Positions 7,494 through 16,229 of a stretch of 46,411 bases of DNA are shown here, piece by piece. The stretch's first letter is position 1, and every line of letters starts with the position of its first letter. A program made the translations under genes and the position numbers. A model generated the notes under the pieces. The model searched no databases and was not told the origin of the DNA. It saw nothing but the letters and a program-made list of their open reading frames with translations. Source of the stretch: a virus; the IMG/VR virus record IMGVR_UViG_3300012920_000070, positions 1-46,411 of that record, one strand, 5' to 3'.

Positions 7494-8138
7494 ATGTCAT
7501 ATACTTATACTACCTTAGTACAAGCAATTAAAGATTATGCTAATACAGATGAAACTACATTTAATAATAATATAAATAATTTTATAACAAGTGCAGAAGA
7601 TAGAATACTTAGAACTTGTCAATTACCTAATTTTAGAAAAAATGTAGAAGGACAAATGTCAGCAGGTACTCAATATCTTGCAACACCTTCAGATTTTTTA
7701 GCACCTTTTTCTTTATCTGTTACAGATTCAAATAAACAATCTTTTTTGTTATTAAAAGAAGTAGCTTTTTTAAGAGAAGCATATCCTAATGCTAATATTG
7801 AAGGAGAACCTAAATATTACGCATTATTTGATGATGATACCTTTATGTTAGCTCCTACACCTACAAGTGGTTATACAACTGAGTTACACTATTTTTATAA
7901 TCCACCTTCAATTACAGAAGTTGCTAATGGAGAAACATGGTTAGGAACAAATGCACCAGAATGTCTTTTGTATGGAAGTATGGTTCAAGCAAATCTTTTT
8001 ATAAAAGGTGAGGCTGATATGCAACAACAATATGAATTACAGTATCAAGAGGCCATATTAAGACTAAGAAACGAATCAGCAGGTAAAAATATGCAAGATA
8101 GCTATAGATATGGACAACCTAGACAGGCAGTAGAATAG
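7494..8138 (+). CDS. Tail connector / tubular-protein-A-like protein
   Basis: A 214-residue protein starting SYTYTTLVQAIKDYANTDET, then INNFITSAEDRILRTCQLPNF, and later ATPSDFLAPFSLSV, YYALFDDDTFMLAPTP and YTTELHYFYNPPSI, with a helical C-terminus (QANLFIKGEADMQQQYELQYQEAILRL). The helical bundle, beta insert and long final helix follow the layout of short-tailed-phage adaptor or tail-tubular-A proteins. It is 4 bases after the preceding gene. Two adaptor-like genes so close (this and 6456) would give two stacked neck rings. Moderately confident as a neck protein; exact ring unknown. Confidence 0.65.
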   Translation: MSYTYTTLVQAIKDYANTDETTFNNNINNFITSAEDRILRTCQLPNFRKNVEGQMSAGTQYLATPSDFLAPFSLSVTDSNKQSFLLLKEVAFLREAYPNANIEGEPKYYALFDDDTFMLAPTPTSGYTTELHYFYNPPSITEVANGETWLGTNAPECLLYGSMVQANLFIKGEADMQQQYELQYQEAILRLRNESAGKNMQDSYRYGQPRQAVE

Positions 8139-8151
8139 AGGAGAAAAATTA

Positions 8152-8445
8152 ATGTCAATTACAGTTAACACAGAAATGTCTTTAGGAAATGTTGTTGTAG
8201 ATACAACAGTAAATTCAGGACATCCAATAGAGTATTGGGCAGAAAAAGCAACACATAGAATTTTACAATATTCAGATAATGTTGATCCTGTGTTGCAACA
8301 ACAAGCAAAAGAGTTTAAGAATACTATATATACTGTTGTTCTTGACTATATGAAAAAAGCTGTTCAATCTGACAGAACTACATTAATATATACTTTAGAA
8401 AAAGAAGGTCACAAATGTGGCTCAGACATAATTAGGAGACTATAA
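8152..8445 (+). CDS. Small neck/tail-module protein, unknown
   Basis: A 97-residue soluble protein with an N-terminal strand region and helices after residue 30 (YWAEKATHRILQYSDNVDPVLQQQAKEF, TVVLDYMKKAVQSDRTTLIYTLEKEG). The last base of its stop is the first base of the next start (TAATG), so the two are coupled. Similar proteins are found beside neck genes in marine phages without a known job. No motif to assign activity. Confidence 0.6.
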   Translation: MSITVNTEMSLGNVVVDTTVNSGHPIEYWAEKATHRILQYSDNVDPVLQQQAKEFKNTIYTVVLDYMKKAVQSDRTTLIYTLEKEGHKCGSDIIRRL

Positions 8446-8879
8446 TGGCGATAACGCAAGCAATGACTACTTCATTTAAGCAACAGCTTTTGGAAGGTGG
8501 TCATAATTTTAAAACAAGTGGTGCAGGTGGTGATACATTTAATATAGCTTTATATACAAGTTCAGCTAGTTTAGATGCTTCTACAACAGCATACACAACA
8601 TCTAATGAAGCAAGTGGAACAGGTTATACTGCTAAAGGTGCAGCTCTTACCAATGTAACGCCTACAACAGGCGGCACAACTGCATTTGTTGATTTTGATA
8701 ATGTTACATTTAGTAGCTCAACAATTACAGCAAGAGGTGCATTGATATTTAATGACACAAAATCAGATACTTCTGTAGCTGTATTAGACTTCGGTGCTGA
8801 TAAAAGTTCAACGAGTGGAGATTTTACAATTCAATTTCCTACTCCTGACGCAACAAATGCTATAATCAGAATAGTCTAA
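8445..8879 (+). CDS. Virion structural protein, beta-rich
   Basis: A 144-residue protein beginning with a short helix (TTSFKQQLLEGGHNF), then FNIALYTSSASLDASTTAYTTSNEASGTGY, and strands FVDFDNVTFSSSTITARGALIF and AVLDFGADKSSTSGDFTIQFPTPDATNAIIRI. Almost all Thr, Ser, Ala, Gly and Asp. This wording is common in marine phage virions, usually near tail or fibre genes. It is probably a tail-associated structural protein or fibre adaptor. Coupled to the previous gene by a 1-base overlap. Confidence 0.65.
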   Translation: MAITQAMTTSFKQQLLEGGHNFKTSGAGGDTFNIALYTSSASLDASTTAYTTSNEASGTGYTAKGAALTNVTPTTGGTTAFVDFDNVTFSSSTITARGALIFNDTKSDTSVAVLDFGADKSSTSGDFTIQFPTPDATNAIIRIV

Positions 8880-8899
8880 TTTTAATAAGGTAGTTAGAT

Positions 8900-10534
8900 A
8901 TGGCTCTCAAATTTTTTGATAGAACCAAACAAGATGCCACAACTACTGGAACAGGAACTTTTACTTTAGGAACAAGTGCCTCTACAGGTGGCTTTAGAAC
9001 ATTTGCGTCAGTTCATACGACTGGTGATGAAGTTTTTTATTGTGCTGTTGATAATGTAAATAATACATTTGAAGTAGGTCAAGGAACATTAACTTCAGGC
9101 AGTCCTAATTGGACACTAAGTCGTGACAAAGTTAAAAGTTCTTCTAACTCAAACAACAAAGTTAATTTTGCAACTGCACCAGAAATATTCTCCACATATC
9201 CAGCTGAAAACGCTGCTTTTTCTGATACAACTCTTTCAAATAATGTTGTTGAAACAGACGCTGTTTTTGACGAAACATTAACAGATAACAAAGCTCTTAG
9301 TGGTCAATTTAAGGGTACTCTTCAATTTAACAAAGCATTCTTTACTATTACTGATTATACAGTTGCATCAGGTCAAACATTAACTGTTACTGATAGTGCT
9401 GATTTATACGCTGTTGATATAACTGCTGGAACAGTTATGGATAGAACAGCAGATTTTACTGATGATGTAACTATTTCTTCCAATACTATGTTTTCACCAG
9501 GTATTAATGCTTACGCTACTGTTACAATAGCAAATGGCGTAAAAGCTACTGTTTCTCCTGTAGGAACAACTTTTGCAAATAATGGTGCAGGTATAACAAC
9601 AGGTGGTCCAATATCATGGAAATTACCAACATCAGATGGAGCTGCTAACACAGAAATTGTTACAGATGGTAAAGGTGGCTTTGCTATTAAAGGTGCTATT
9701 GTTTCTGATGGAGGCGTTCCTGTTCTTGTTCCATCAACAGAAGTTCTTGTCTCTACATTTGATTTTAATGCCTACACACCTTCTTCTCCACTAGAAAGTT
9801 TAGAAGTTGTTGTTCCTAAAAGTATTGCATCTAATGTTGATTTTATAGAAAGTTTTAGAATAAAGTGGGTAGGAGTTAATTTTGGAGGAGCAGATAACGC
9901 TAACAATGTCCAATCAACTGTAATATATTCTATTGCTCCTATAAGTTCTGCTGGTGGCGATGTAATATTTAGCTCTACTGATGCTCAGTGGCAAAGTTAT
10001 GGAACATATCAAGGTAGTACAACTTCTTGGCAAGGAGCACAAGGTTTTACTAGTGGTAAAGACAGAACATGGACTGTTTCAAATGGCACTTATGATTCTA
10101 ATACCTATGGTTATGCTTTATGGGGTTATCAAAGTGCACCTTCAATGTCTTCAAGAGGTAGTTCTAGTTATTATGGTCCGACAATAGCAAGCAATCCTTT
10201 TACAAGTAGTGAAAACAATTACATGAGAACTAATGTAACTGGTGAAGTTCAGATAATGAATAATCAATACAGTATGGATACGCAACAAACATTTCAATGG
10301 AATGGGTACTCTGGTAATTATGGATTCGATCAATATAATTATTGGGGTGGTGGTAGACCTCAACAAAACTCTAATAATACTGTTTATAATTCACAAACTG
10401 GTCGAGCAAGGGGTTTTAGAATGTATTTCTTACCTTATGATAAAAATAACCAAGGTAGTTGGGGTCTTGTTTCTGGAAGAATAGAAGTTTTTACAACTTT
10501 GAAACAAGATGCAGCTCAAATAACAGTAGCATGA
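8900..10534 (+). CDS. Tail fibre / receptor-binding protein with conserved virion-anchor N-terminus
   Basis: The 544-residue protein has an anchor-like N-terminus (residues 1-105: FFDRTKQDATTTGTGTFTLG, then WTLSRDKVKSSSNSNN and FSTYPAEN), a domain also found at the start of cyanophage and pelagiphage virion proteins. The middle is beta-rich repeats with Val/Thr. The C-terminal 200 residues are dominated by Tyr, Asn, Gly, Ser and Gln (for example GYALWGYQSAPSMSSRG), as in sugar-binding fibre tips. The last strand SGRIEVFTTLKQD is typical of fibre heads. It likely recognises the host surface. Which glycan or protein is bound is unknown. First of the fibre block that runs to 15795. Confidence 0.75.
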   Translation: MALKFFDRTKQDATTTGTGTFTLGTSASTGGFRTFASVHTTGDEVFYCAVDNVNNTFEVGQGTLTSGSPNWTLSRDKVKSSSNSNNKVNFATAPEIFSTYPAENAAFSDTTLSNNVVETDAVFDETLTDNKALSGQFKGTLQFNKAFFTITDYTVASGQTLTVTDSADLYAVDITAGTVMDRTADFTDDVTISSNTMFSPGINAYATVTIANGVKATVSPVGTTFANNGAGITTGGPISWKLPTSDGAANTEIVTDGKGGFAIKGAIVSDGGVPVLVPSTEVLVSTFDFNAYTPSSPLESLEVVVPKSIASNVDFIESFRIKWVGVNFGGADNANNVQSTVIYSIAPISSAGGDVIFSSTDAQWQSYGTYQGSTTSWQGAQGFTSGKDRTWTVSNGTYDSNTYGYALWGYQSAPSMSSRGSSSYYGPTIASNPFTSSENNYMRTNVTGEVQIMNNQYSMDTQQTFQWNGYSGNYGFDQYNYWGGGRPQQNSNNTVYNSQTGRARGFRMYFLPYDKNNQGSWGLVSGRIEVFTTLKQDAAQITVA

Positions 10535-10576
10535 TAATTTGCAATACAATAAAATATGAGGTAAAAAGGTAATACT

Positions 10577-11431
10577 ATGGCATCGTTAATAAAAACAAAT
10601 AAAATAAGTACACCAGGTGGTGAAGAGTTTACATTACCTACAACTTATCCTAGTGCTACAGTTGATTTAACATCAACAAGTGGTGGTCAATTAGGTTACG
10701 GCTCAGCTAATCCTGTAACTGATAGAATGCAAACTTCAAGCTCAACTTCTGTTACAGGTGATATATTTTGTGATAAAGCAAGAGTTAATAATGCTAGTTC
10801 TGCTGTATCAAGTGTTGTATTAAATTGTCTTCCTGCTGGCACTACTGATGTAGATGAAATTACAAGAACTAAATTTACATTTTCAGGAGCTTGTTTTACA
10901 GGAGTTGCTAAACCAGTTATTCAATTATTAACTTCAAGTGATGGTGATTGTTTAAATGCTAATTATGCTTGTAATCAAAGATTAATGTATAGTTATGGAA
11001 GTGGTAGTTCTCAAGAAAGTTATTCAAGAGTAATGACTAATACTGAAAAAAATCAAGGACATATGTTGTATCATCCTCAATTAACTGCACCTACAGGAGC
11101 TTCTCAGTCAGGAGAAATTTTTACAAAAACATCTGCTACTAATGGTTTAGCAATGTTAGGAGGTGAACTTGTTGTTTCTCAATACACTAAAGAACAAGGT
11201 TATGATACGGATCATTTTTTAATAGAAAGTGTTTTTGTTTACAACAACAATTCAAGTTTTACTGTTACGAATAGTGTAAATTTTATTATGAACTCAACTA
11301 TGTGGCAATATTCTGGATATAATTCAGGATCAGCACCTGTTTACACTAAATTAAAATTTTACGATTCTAATGGAAATAATATTAATGAAGGTATGTTTAT
11401 GACATATTCTAATTTAAACACAAATGTATAA
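10577..11431 (+). CDS. Tail fibre paralogue A
   Basis: A 284-residue protein whose start, SLIKTNKISTPGGEEFTLPT, is shared in pattern with the next two genes: a short strand with TNKI or TDKI, a G-rich turn, TLP and then a Ser/Thr/Pro linker. The C-terminal part is Ser/Tyr/Asn-rich (MYSYGSGSSQESYS, NSTMWQYSGYNSGSAPVY) and ends with KLKFYDSNGNNINEGMFMTYSN, resembling a fibre tip. The shared start is probably the trimerisation or docking domain and the rest the receptor-binding tip. Gaps to neighbours are short (42 and 11 bases). Confidence 0.7.
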   Translation: MASLIKTNKISTPGGEEFTLPTTYPSATVDLTSTSGGQLGYGSANPVTDRMQTSSSTSVTGDIFCDKARVNNASSAVSSVVLNCLPAGTTDVDEITRTKFTFSGACFTGVAKPVIQLLTSSDGDCLNANYACNQRLMYSYGSGSSQESYSRVMTNTEKNQGHMLYHPQLTAPTGASQSGEIFTKTSATNGLAMLGGELVVSQYTKEQGYDTDHFLIESVFVYNNNSSFTVTNSVNFIMNSTMWQYSGYNSGSAPVYTKLKFYDSNGNNINEGMFMTYSNLNTNV

Positions 11432-11442
11432 AGGAATAAAAA

Positions 11443-12315
11443 ATGACAGTTAGAACAGATAAAATACAATCATTAACAGGCTCAGCTCCTTTAACTCTTC
11501 CTAAAGAACTACCTACATCTAAAAAAAATGTAAAAGTAGATTCCTCTGGCAATATTACAGCTCCATCTACTTCAGTAAATTTTTCTTCTTTAGGAGCAGG
11601 TGGTGAAACAGGTTATGTTCTTTTAGGTGTTAAAGAGCAACAAGATTTTGTAACTAACTTTAAAATTTCTATTGATCCTGCGTCAGGTTATTCTGGTTCT
11701 GATATTTATATGTATCGTTTAGAATGGGCATTGATTGGAAGTAGAAATGGTTCTAGCAATCATTTTGTTTTATCTCCTATGAACGGAGACACTAATATAA
11801 GTCAAAGCATGAGTGGATGTGCCTCAGGATGGAGTAAATATGATGCTTCTTGGACTGGAGGTGTTAACTCTAGAAATTCTACAGGAACTTATGGTTCTGA
11901 ACATTTTTTATGTAATACTGCAACACAAGTTGCTGGTGTAGATAGTGCGACAAGTTTTGATGCTATGTATGAAAATCCAATTTCTTGGTATGACAGTGGA
12001 AATGGTGAGACAGCTTCTTATAAAGGAGGTTCATGGGGTAATACAAATTATTACAATGGTGCGGCTAATCGTATGATTCCTCCAGTTTTAGAACAAGTTT
12101 GTACTAATAGATGGAATAATAGTTACAACACGAGTTCACAAGGTGGATATAATGTAAATTTTGCAATGGCTGGAGTTGTAAAAAAAGGAAGTGTTACTAA
12201 TTCTAGTTTTGCAGATGGATTTACTTTTTCAACTACAAATGGGTGGGATGGTAATAACACTAGTTATAGGCTTGCAGGTCAAGTAAATCTTTATGGAATA
12301 CCAAAAACAGGTTAA
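11443..12315 (+). CDS. Tail fibre paralogue B
   Basis: The 290-residue product starts VRTDKIQSLTGSAPLTLPKE, then KVDSSGNITAPS, the same N-terminal module as the genes on either side. The variable part is Gly/Ser/Asn/Trp-rich with NHFVLSPMNGDTN, GWSKYDASWTGGVNS and SWYDSGNGETASYKGGSWG, ending YRLAGQVNLYGIPK. Several Cys are scattered in the tip. Likely another receptor-binding fibre or a second domain set of a hetero-fibre. No enzymatic residues for depolymerase activity are evident. Confidence 0.7.
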   Translation: MTVRTDKIQSLTGSAPLTLPKELPTSKKNVKVDSSGNITAPSTSVNFSSLGAGGETGYVLLGVKEQQDFVTNFKISIDPASGYSGSDIYMYRLEWALIGSRNGSSNHFVLSPMNGDTNISQSMSGCASGWSKYDASWTGGVNSRNSTGTYGSEHFLCNTATQVAGVDSATSFDAMYENPISWYDSGNGETASYKGGSWGNTNYYNGAANRMIPPVLEQVCTNRWNNSYNTSSQGGYNVNFAMAGVVKKGSVTNSSFADGFTFSTTNGWDGNNTSYRLAGQVNLYGIPKTG

Positions 12316-12326
12316 GGAATAACAAT

Positions 12327-13277
12327 ATGTCAACATTAGCAACAAATAAATTAGGAACATTAGCTGGTACAGCAGATATGTCTTTGCCAACTACAAGACC
12401 TTCTTCAACAAAATCAGCTTTTTTAGATAGTGCTGGAAATTTAACTTTTGAAGACAGTCCTGTAAAGTGTGAATTTTTTGTTATAGATGGAACAACAAAA
12501 GTAACTAAAATTCTTGTTGATGTTATTACTACAGCAAAAGATACACCATACTCAGTTCTTACTAATTCAACAACAGCTGGTCAGTTTGTTTATGGGGTTG
12601 ACTTAGGAACATGGAATTTACCAGATGCTGTAAAATCAGCTTACTTTAAAGATGGGAATGTTAGATGGTGGGATTTACAAGCTAATGGTTCTGCTCAAGG
12701 TTCAACTGGCGATTTTCAATATGGTAGATTTAATGTTCAAATGTTAGATGCTAATAAAGCAATTATTTTAGGTGATCAAGATAGCACACAAAAGGTAGCA
12801 CACTCAGCATGGACAGTATACGGAAATTCTTCTGCTAGTAAACAACAATCAGGAGATAATACATATTGGTATAATGATAACGATGCAAGTAATAATGGTA
12901 ACTTTGGGTATGGACAGTATTGGCTTGGTAATTCTGGTGGCAATCAATCAACAGCACCTTGGTTTTTAAATATTAAGTTTATTCCTTGGATGAATGGTTA
13001 TTGGAAAATAGGAGGATCATATACTTCTTTTGGGGATAATCCTATAACCGATGGATATGGTCCGAGAAAATCTTATGGTTTTACACAACCTATGATGAAT
13101 CAATATGTAAGAGCTCCTTCTAGTGGTAACTATGGAGATCGTTCTTATATGGGTGCTTATCCAGCAGGTATTTCTATAAACACAGGTGGTCTTGGTGCTA
13201 GTGAAAAATATAGTTATTCTTATGGTAATTTTACTTTAACGGCTGCTATTAAGCCAACAACTGTTGTTGTAGCATAG
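12327..13277 (+). CDS. Tail fibre paralogue C
   Basis: A 316-residue product with start STLATNKLGTLAGTADMSLP, TTRPSS and FLDSAGNLTFED, again the shared N-terminal module. The remainder has KVTKILVDVITTAKDTPYSV and a tip rich in Tyr, Trp, Gly and Asn (TYWYNDNDASNNGNFGYGQY, FIPWMNGYWKIGGSY), ending SYGNFTLTAAIKPTTVVVA. It is the last of the three paralogues and is followed 10 bases later by the probable fibre chaperone. Confidence 0.7.
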   Translation: MSTLATNKLGTLAGTADMSLPTTRPSSTKSAFLDSAGNLTFEDSPVKCEFFVIDGTTKVTKILVDVITTAKDTPYSVLTNSTTAGQFVYGVDLGTWNLPDAVKSAYFKDGNVRWWDLQANGSAQGSTGDFQYGRFNVQMLDANKAIILGDQDSTQKVAHSAWTVYGNSSASKQQSGDNTYWYNDNDASNNGNFGYGQYWLGNSGGNQSTAPWFLNIKFIPWMNGYWKIGGSYTSFGDNPITDGYGPRKSYGFTQPMMNQYVRAPSSGNYGDRSYMGAYPAGISINTGGLGASEKYSYSYGNFTLTAAIKPTTVVVA

Positions 13278-13287
13278 GAGAAATATT

Positions 13288-13701
13288 ATGGCTTTACCTA
13301 CTAAAAAAACTCTAACTAAAGGAAAAATTAGCACTAGTGAAAATTTTGTAAGAGTTTTAAGAGATGAAACTGATGAAGAATTAGCTCAAAGACAAGCAAT
13401 GAGTGATGCTTATGTAGATAATTATGTAAAAGATAAAATTTATGTTTTAGATTCTGTAGTTGACAATAAACATTCAAGTTTAGATTGGACACAAATAGCT
13501 GATTCAGAAAAACCTTTAACAGATGAATCTACTGCTGAGTTTAAAAAATACAGAGAAGATATTAAAAAAATAAGAGAAACTTTAGTAGATGCTAATGACG
13601 AACCATTGGATACAAATGATAATTTTTGGGATGAAAGTTTTACAGATATGTTATCGCTTTTTCCTACAGAACCAACCCCTGTATATAAACCAGAAGAATA
13701 G
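13288..13701 (+). CDS. Tail fibre assembly chaperone (Phage_tail_APC-like)
   Basis: A 137-residue acidic protein. The centre carries the pattern of small tail-fibre assembly proteins: HSSLDWTQIADS, an acidic turn, then FKKYREDIKKIRETL; in the family this reads roughly TDWTQxxD...YRQxLRDI. Such proteins aid folding and trimerisation of fibre tips and usually follow the fibre gene, as here after three fibres. The N-terminus KTLTKGKISTSENFVRVLRDETDEELAQRQAM is helical and charged; the end is acidic and Pro-rich. An alternative is a small structural protein. Family call is by motif memory, moderate. Confidence 0.6.
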   Translation: MALPTKKTLTKGKISTSENFVRVLRDETDEELAQRQAMSDAYVDNYVKDKIYVLDSVVDNKHSSLDWTQIADSEKPLTDESTAEFKKYREDIKKIRETLVDANDEPLDTNDNFWDESFTDMLSLFPTEPTPVYKPEE

Positions 13702-13752
13702 GAGTAAAACCAAATACTCGTATTTTCTTAAAGAATAGGATAATATAAAAAA

Positions 13753-14730
13753 ATGTTTGGTTTTAGTTCATTTGCACAAGATAGTTTTTCTTCGTCAGGA
13801 GATGTAAGTGTTTCTGTTGTTGTTGTTCCATCAACAGTTACAGCTACAGGACAGATTGGAAATGCTACAGCAGGGCAGTTTGTTACTGTTTTACCTACAG
13901 GTGTGCAAGCACAAGCACAAGAAGGAAGACTTGGACAATTCGTAGGAGGCGTATCTGCAACAGTTAGTATAGGTCCTTATTCTATTGCTACTGAAGGCAA
14001 TGTTGATGTTATTATAGAAACTCCTGTAACAGGAACAACTCAACTTGGAAATGAAACTCTTAGTTTAGATTGTGTTCTTACTATGACAGGTGTTCAAGCT
14101 AATGCCTCATTAAATTCTGTAGACTTTAAGATAGATACTGTTTCTAAACCAAGACAAGATGAAGACTTTACTATAACAGTAAAAAGCACTGGCAGTGGTA
14201 ATAAATATTTTGTTAATGGTGTTCAACAACAAATGCCTACTGCATTGCACAAAGGCTTTACTTATAAGTTTGATCAGTCAGATTCGAGCAACAATAATCA
14301 TCCAATAAGATTTTCTACAACACCTAATGGTTCTCACGCAGGAGGATCAGAATATACAGATGGCGTAACTGTAGTAGGAACACCAGGTCAGGCAGGAGCT
14401 TACACACAAATTACTGTAGCTGATAATGCTCCTTCTCAACTTTATATGTATTGTACAAATCACAGTGGTATGGGTTTTGGTGTTACTGTAGGTGTAAATG
14501 TAGAAATTAAAGGAAATGCTAACTTAGGAACAGGTACTACCATAAGTACAGGCGTTACATCTTTCCCAACAGGAGTTTCAGCATCAACAGCAATAGGTAC
14601 TGTAAGTATATCATTAAGTGCAGATGTTGATGTTATAGGAGTTTCTGCTTCAGTATCTACATCAAATGTGTTAGTTTGGAGTGAAATTGATACAAATCAA
14701 GACCCAAATTGGGTAGAAATAGCAGCATAG
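13753..14730 (+). CDS. Virion protein with embedded cupredoxin-like domain
   Basis: The 325-residue protein has repeat-like beta segments at both ends (VTVLPTGVQAQAQEG, LTMTGVQANASL, TSFPTGVSASTAIG), with a separate domain at about 145-245. That domain reads KYFVNGVQQQMPTALHKGF, TYKFDQSDSSNNNHPIRFST, GTPGQAGAYTQITV, LYMYCTNHSGMGFGV. H183, C234, H237 and M240 have the order and spacing of a type-1 copper site. Close wording occurs in cyanophage virion proteins, so this is a virion module, not a host electron carrier. The 5' gap (13702-13752) holds only AT-rich sequence with an AGGA ahead of the ATG. The protein probably belongs to the fibre or tail surface. Metal binding is predicted, not shown. 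Confidence 0.75.
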   Translation: MFGFSSFAQDSFSSSGDVSVSVVVVPSTVTATGQIGNATAGQFVTVLPTGVQAQAQEGRLGQFVGGVSATVSIGPYSIATEGNVDVIIETPVTGTTQLGNETLSLDCVLTMTGVQANASLNSVDFKIDTVSKPRQDEDFTITVKSTGSGNKYFVNGVQQQMPTALHKGFTYKFDQSDSSNNNHPIRFSTTPNGSHAGGSEYTDGVTVVGTPGQAGAYTQITVADNAPSQLYMYCTNHSGMGFGVTVGVNVEIKGNANLGTGTTISTGVTSFPTGVSASTAIGTVSISLSADVDVIGVSASVSTSNVLVWSEIDTNQDPNWVEIAA

Positions 14731-14739
14731 GATAAATAA

Positions 14740-15795
14740 ATGGCCACATTTAGTAATTTAGGAATAAAATTAATCACTCAAGGTGATGAAGCAGGTACAT
14801 GGGGTACAACTACAAACACTAACCTAGATATTGTTGATGAAACATTTCAATATAATTCAAAAAACTTTACATCTGATGCAAACTTAACAATAACAGTAGC
14901 TAATGGAACAACAGGTTCTACAGGCTCTCCTAGTGGTCGTGAACAAATATTAGAATTTACTGATACAGGAACTGTTTTAACAACAACAAGAAGTGTTATA
15001 ATTCAACCATCTACATTGAAAAAAATGTGGTTAATAAAAAATTCAACAGCTCAAAGTCTTGTGATAAAAATGTCTAATGGTGATTCAGGTATTACTATAG
15101 CATCAGGTAAAGACGCACTTTTATATTCAACAGGTGCAGGAGCTATGAAACAATCCGAATCAGCTTCGCCAGGAGTTACGCAAGTAACAGGAACTGCTAA
15201 TCAAATAGTAACAAGTTCTACAACAGGAAATGTTGGTTTAAGTTTAGATAATTCTATTATGAGAAAAATAGCATCAGGAAACGCTGCAACAGGTACTGTT
15301 ACTAATAATTTTTTAGACTCAACTAATTATAATAAATATAAATTTACAGGTGCTCTACAAATGAGCATAAATTCATCAGGAAATTTAACTATTCAACCAA
15401 TAACAACTGGCAATGCTACAGGTGTAGGAAACTTTTTAGGATCAGGAATGAGAACTGATTTAGGAAGTAATAGTTTAAATACTGCACAACTTACAAATAG
15501 TGTAACAAATTCATGGACAGTTCCTTTAAGTGGTGTTGGTTCATCAAATCAACAAGATGTTTGGTGGGAAATTTGTATGCAAAGAGACCCTACTTATCAA
15601 TCAGGTAATGGAAATCCTTATTATGGTTTTGGTAAAATTTATTCTCGATCAGGTTTAGATGCAGATAAATCTTATGTAGTAGAGGTTTCAATGGGAGCTA
15701 CCAACAATGGTTCTTGGAATACATTTGGTGGTCTAAGATTTACAACACCTGCTAATGTTATATCAGGTCATTATTTAATAGAAGCTAGTAATTAA
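14740..15795 (+). CDS. Tail fibre-like protein with ITQGDEAGTWG start
   Basis: The 351-residue product begins FSNLGIKLITQGDEAGTWG, TTTNTNLDIVDETF, a start module frequent in cyanophage and other marine virion proteins. The centre is Ser/Thr/Gly beta repeats (TGTANQIVTSSTTGNVGLSL, a recurrent collar motif). The tail contains WTVPLSGVGSSNQQDVWWEI and FGGLRFTTPANVISGHYLIE, strand-like as in a fibre knob. Likely a fibre or base-plate spike that closes the receptor-binding block. No depolymerase residues identified. Confidence 0.68.
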   Translation: MATFSNLGIKLITQGDEAGTWGTTTNTNLDIVDETFQYNSKNFTSDANLTITVANGTTGSTGSPSGREQILEFTDTGTVLTTTRSVIIQPSTLKKMWLIKNSTAQSLVIKMSNGDSGITIASGKDALLYSTGAGAMKQSESASPGVTQVTGTANQIVTSSTTGNVGLSLDNSIMRKIASGNAATGTVTNNFLDSTNYNKYKFTGALQMSINSSGNLTIQPITTGNATGVGNFLGSGMRTDLGSNSLNTAQLTNSVTNSWTVPLSGVGSSNQQDVWWEICMQRDPTYQSGNGNPYYGFGKIYSRSGLDADKSYVVEVSMGATNNGSWNTFGGLRFTTPANVISGHYLIEASN

Positions 15796-15807
15796 TAGGA
15801 GTTATAC

Positions 15808-16017
15808 ATGGCAAAAACAACTGTTGCAGATATAGATAAAAAAGTTGCGGTAATAGAACAACAGTTAGTAGATCATGTTAGGTCTTGTGAGCAATTAGCA
15901 GTAGAAACTTTAGCTAGAGTAAAAAGATTAGAATATTTTATAATAGCAACTTTATTTTCTGTTCTTAGTGGAACAGTTTTAGTAGTAGTTCAGCTTATTT
16001 CAAGAACAATAAATTAG
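15808..16017 (+). CDS. Small membrane protein, XhlA-like, holin candidate
   Basis: A 69-residue protein with a soluble, coiled-coil-like N-terminus (DIDKKVAVIEQQLVDHVRSCEQL, LARVKRLEYF) and one membrane helix at the C-terminus (about residues 46-64, FIIATLFSVLSGTVLVVVQL). This layout is that of XhlA/haemolysin-type holin partners. AGGAG lies 7 bases upstream. It is the first of three consecutive membrane proteins at 15808, 16026 and 16230, which form a plausible lysis cassette even though no endolysin is nearby. It could also be an unrelated tail-associated membrane protein. Confidence 0.6.
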   Translation: MAKTTVADIDKKVAVIEQQLVDHVRSCEQLAVETLARVKRLEYFIIATLFSVLSGTVLVVVQLISRTIN

Positions 16018-16025
16018 GAGAAATT

Positions 16026-16226
16026 ATGTTAAATAATATTATAGAAAAAATTAAATCAAATTTAAAAACATTAAATGAATGGACAAAAGAACCTCAAATA
16101 GCTCTAGGTATTTCATGGGTATTATTAGCTGTAGGATACTTTTTTTCTTCAGTTATATTATTTATTCTAGCTTTAGGTTTAGCTGGATATGGTGTTTATT
16201 TAGTTACAAGACCAGAATCGGAGTAA
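16026..16226 (+). CDS. Small two-helix membrane protein, holin candidate
   Basis: A 66-residue protein with a charged amphipathic N-terminus (NIIEKIKSNLKTLNEWTKEP) and two closely spaced membrane helices (about 27-41 and 43-60: WVLLAVGYFFSSVILF, FILALGLAGYGVYLV), ending in a short RPESE tail. Size and topology suit a class II holin or a holin regulator. It starts 8 bases after its neighbour, with GGAG upstream, and ends 3 bases before the next gene. Function not proven. Confidence 0.6.
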   Translation: MLNNIIEKIKSNLKTLNEWTKEPQIALGISWVLLAVGYFFSSVILFILALGLAGYGVYLVTRPESE

Positions 16227-16229
16227 ATT

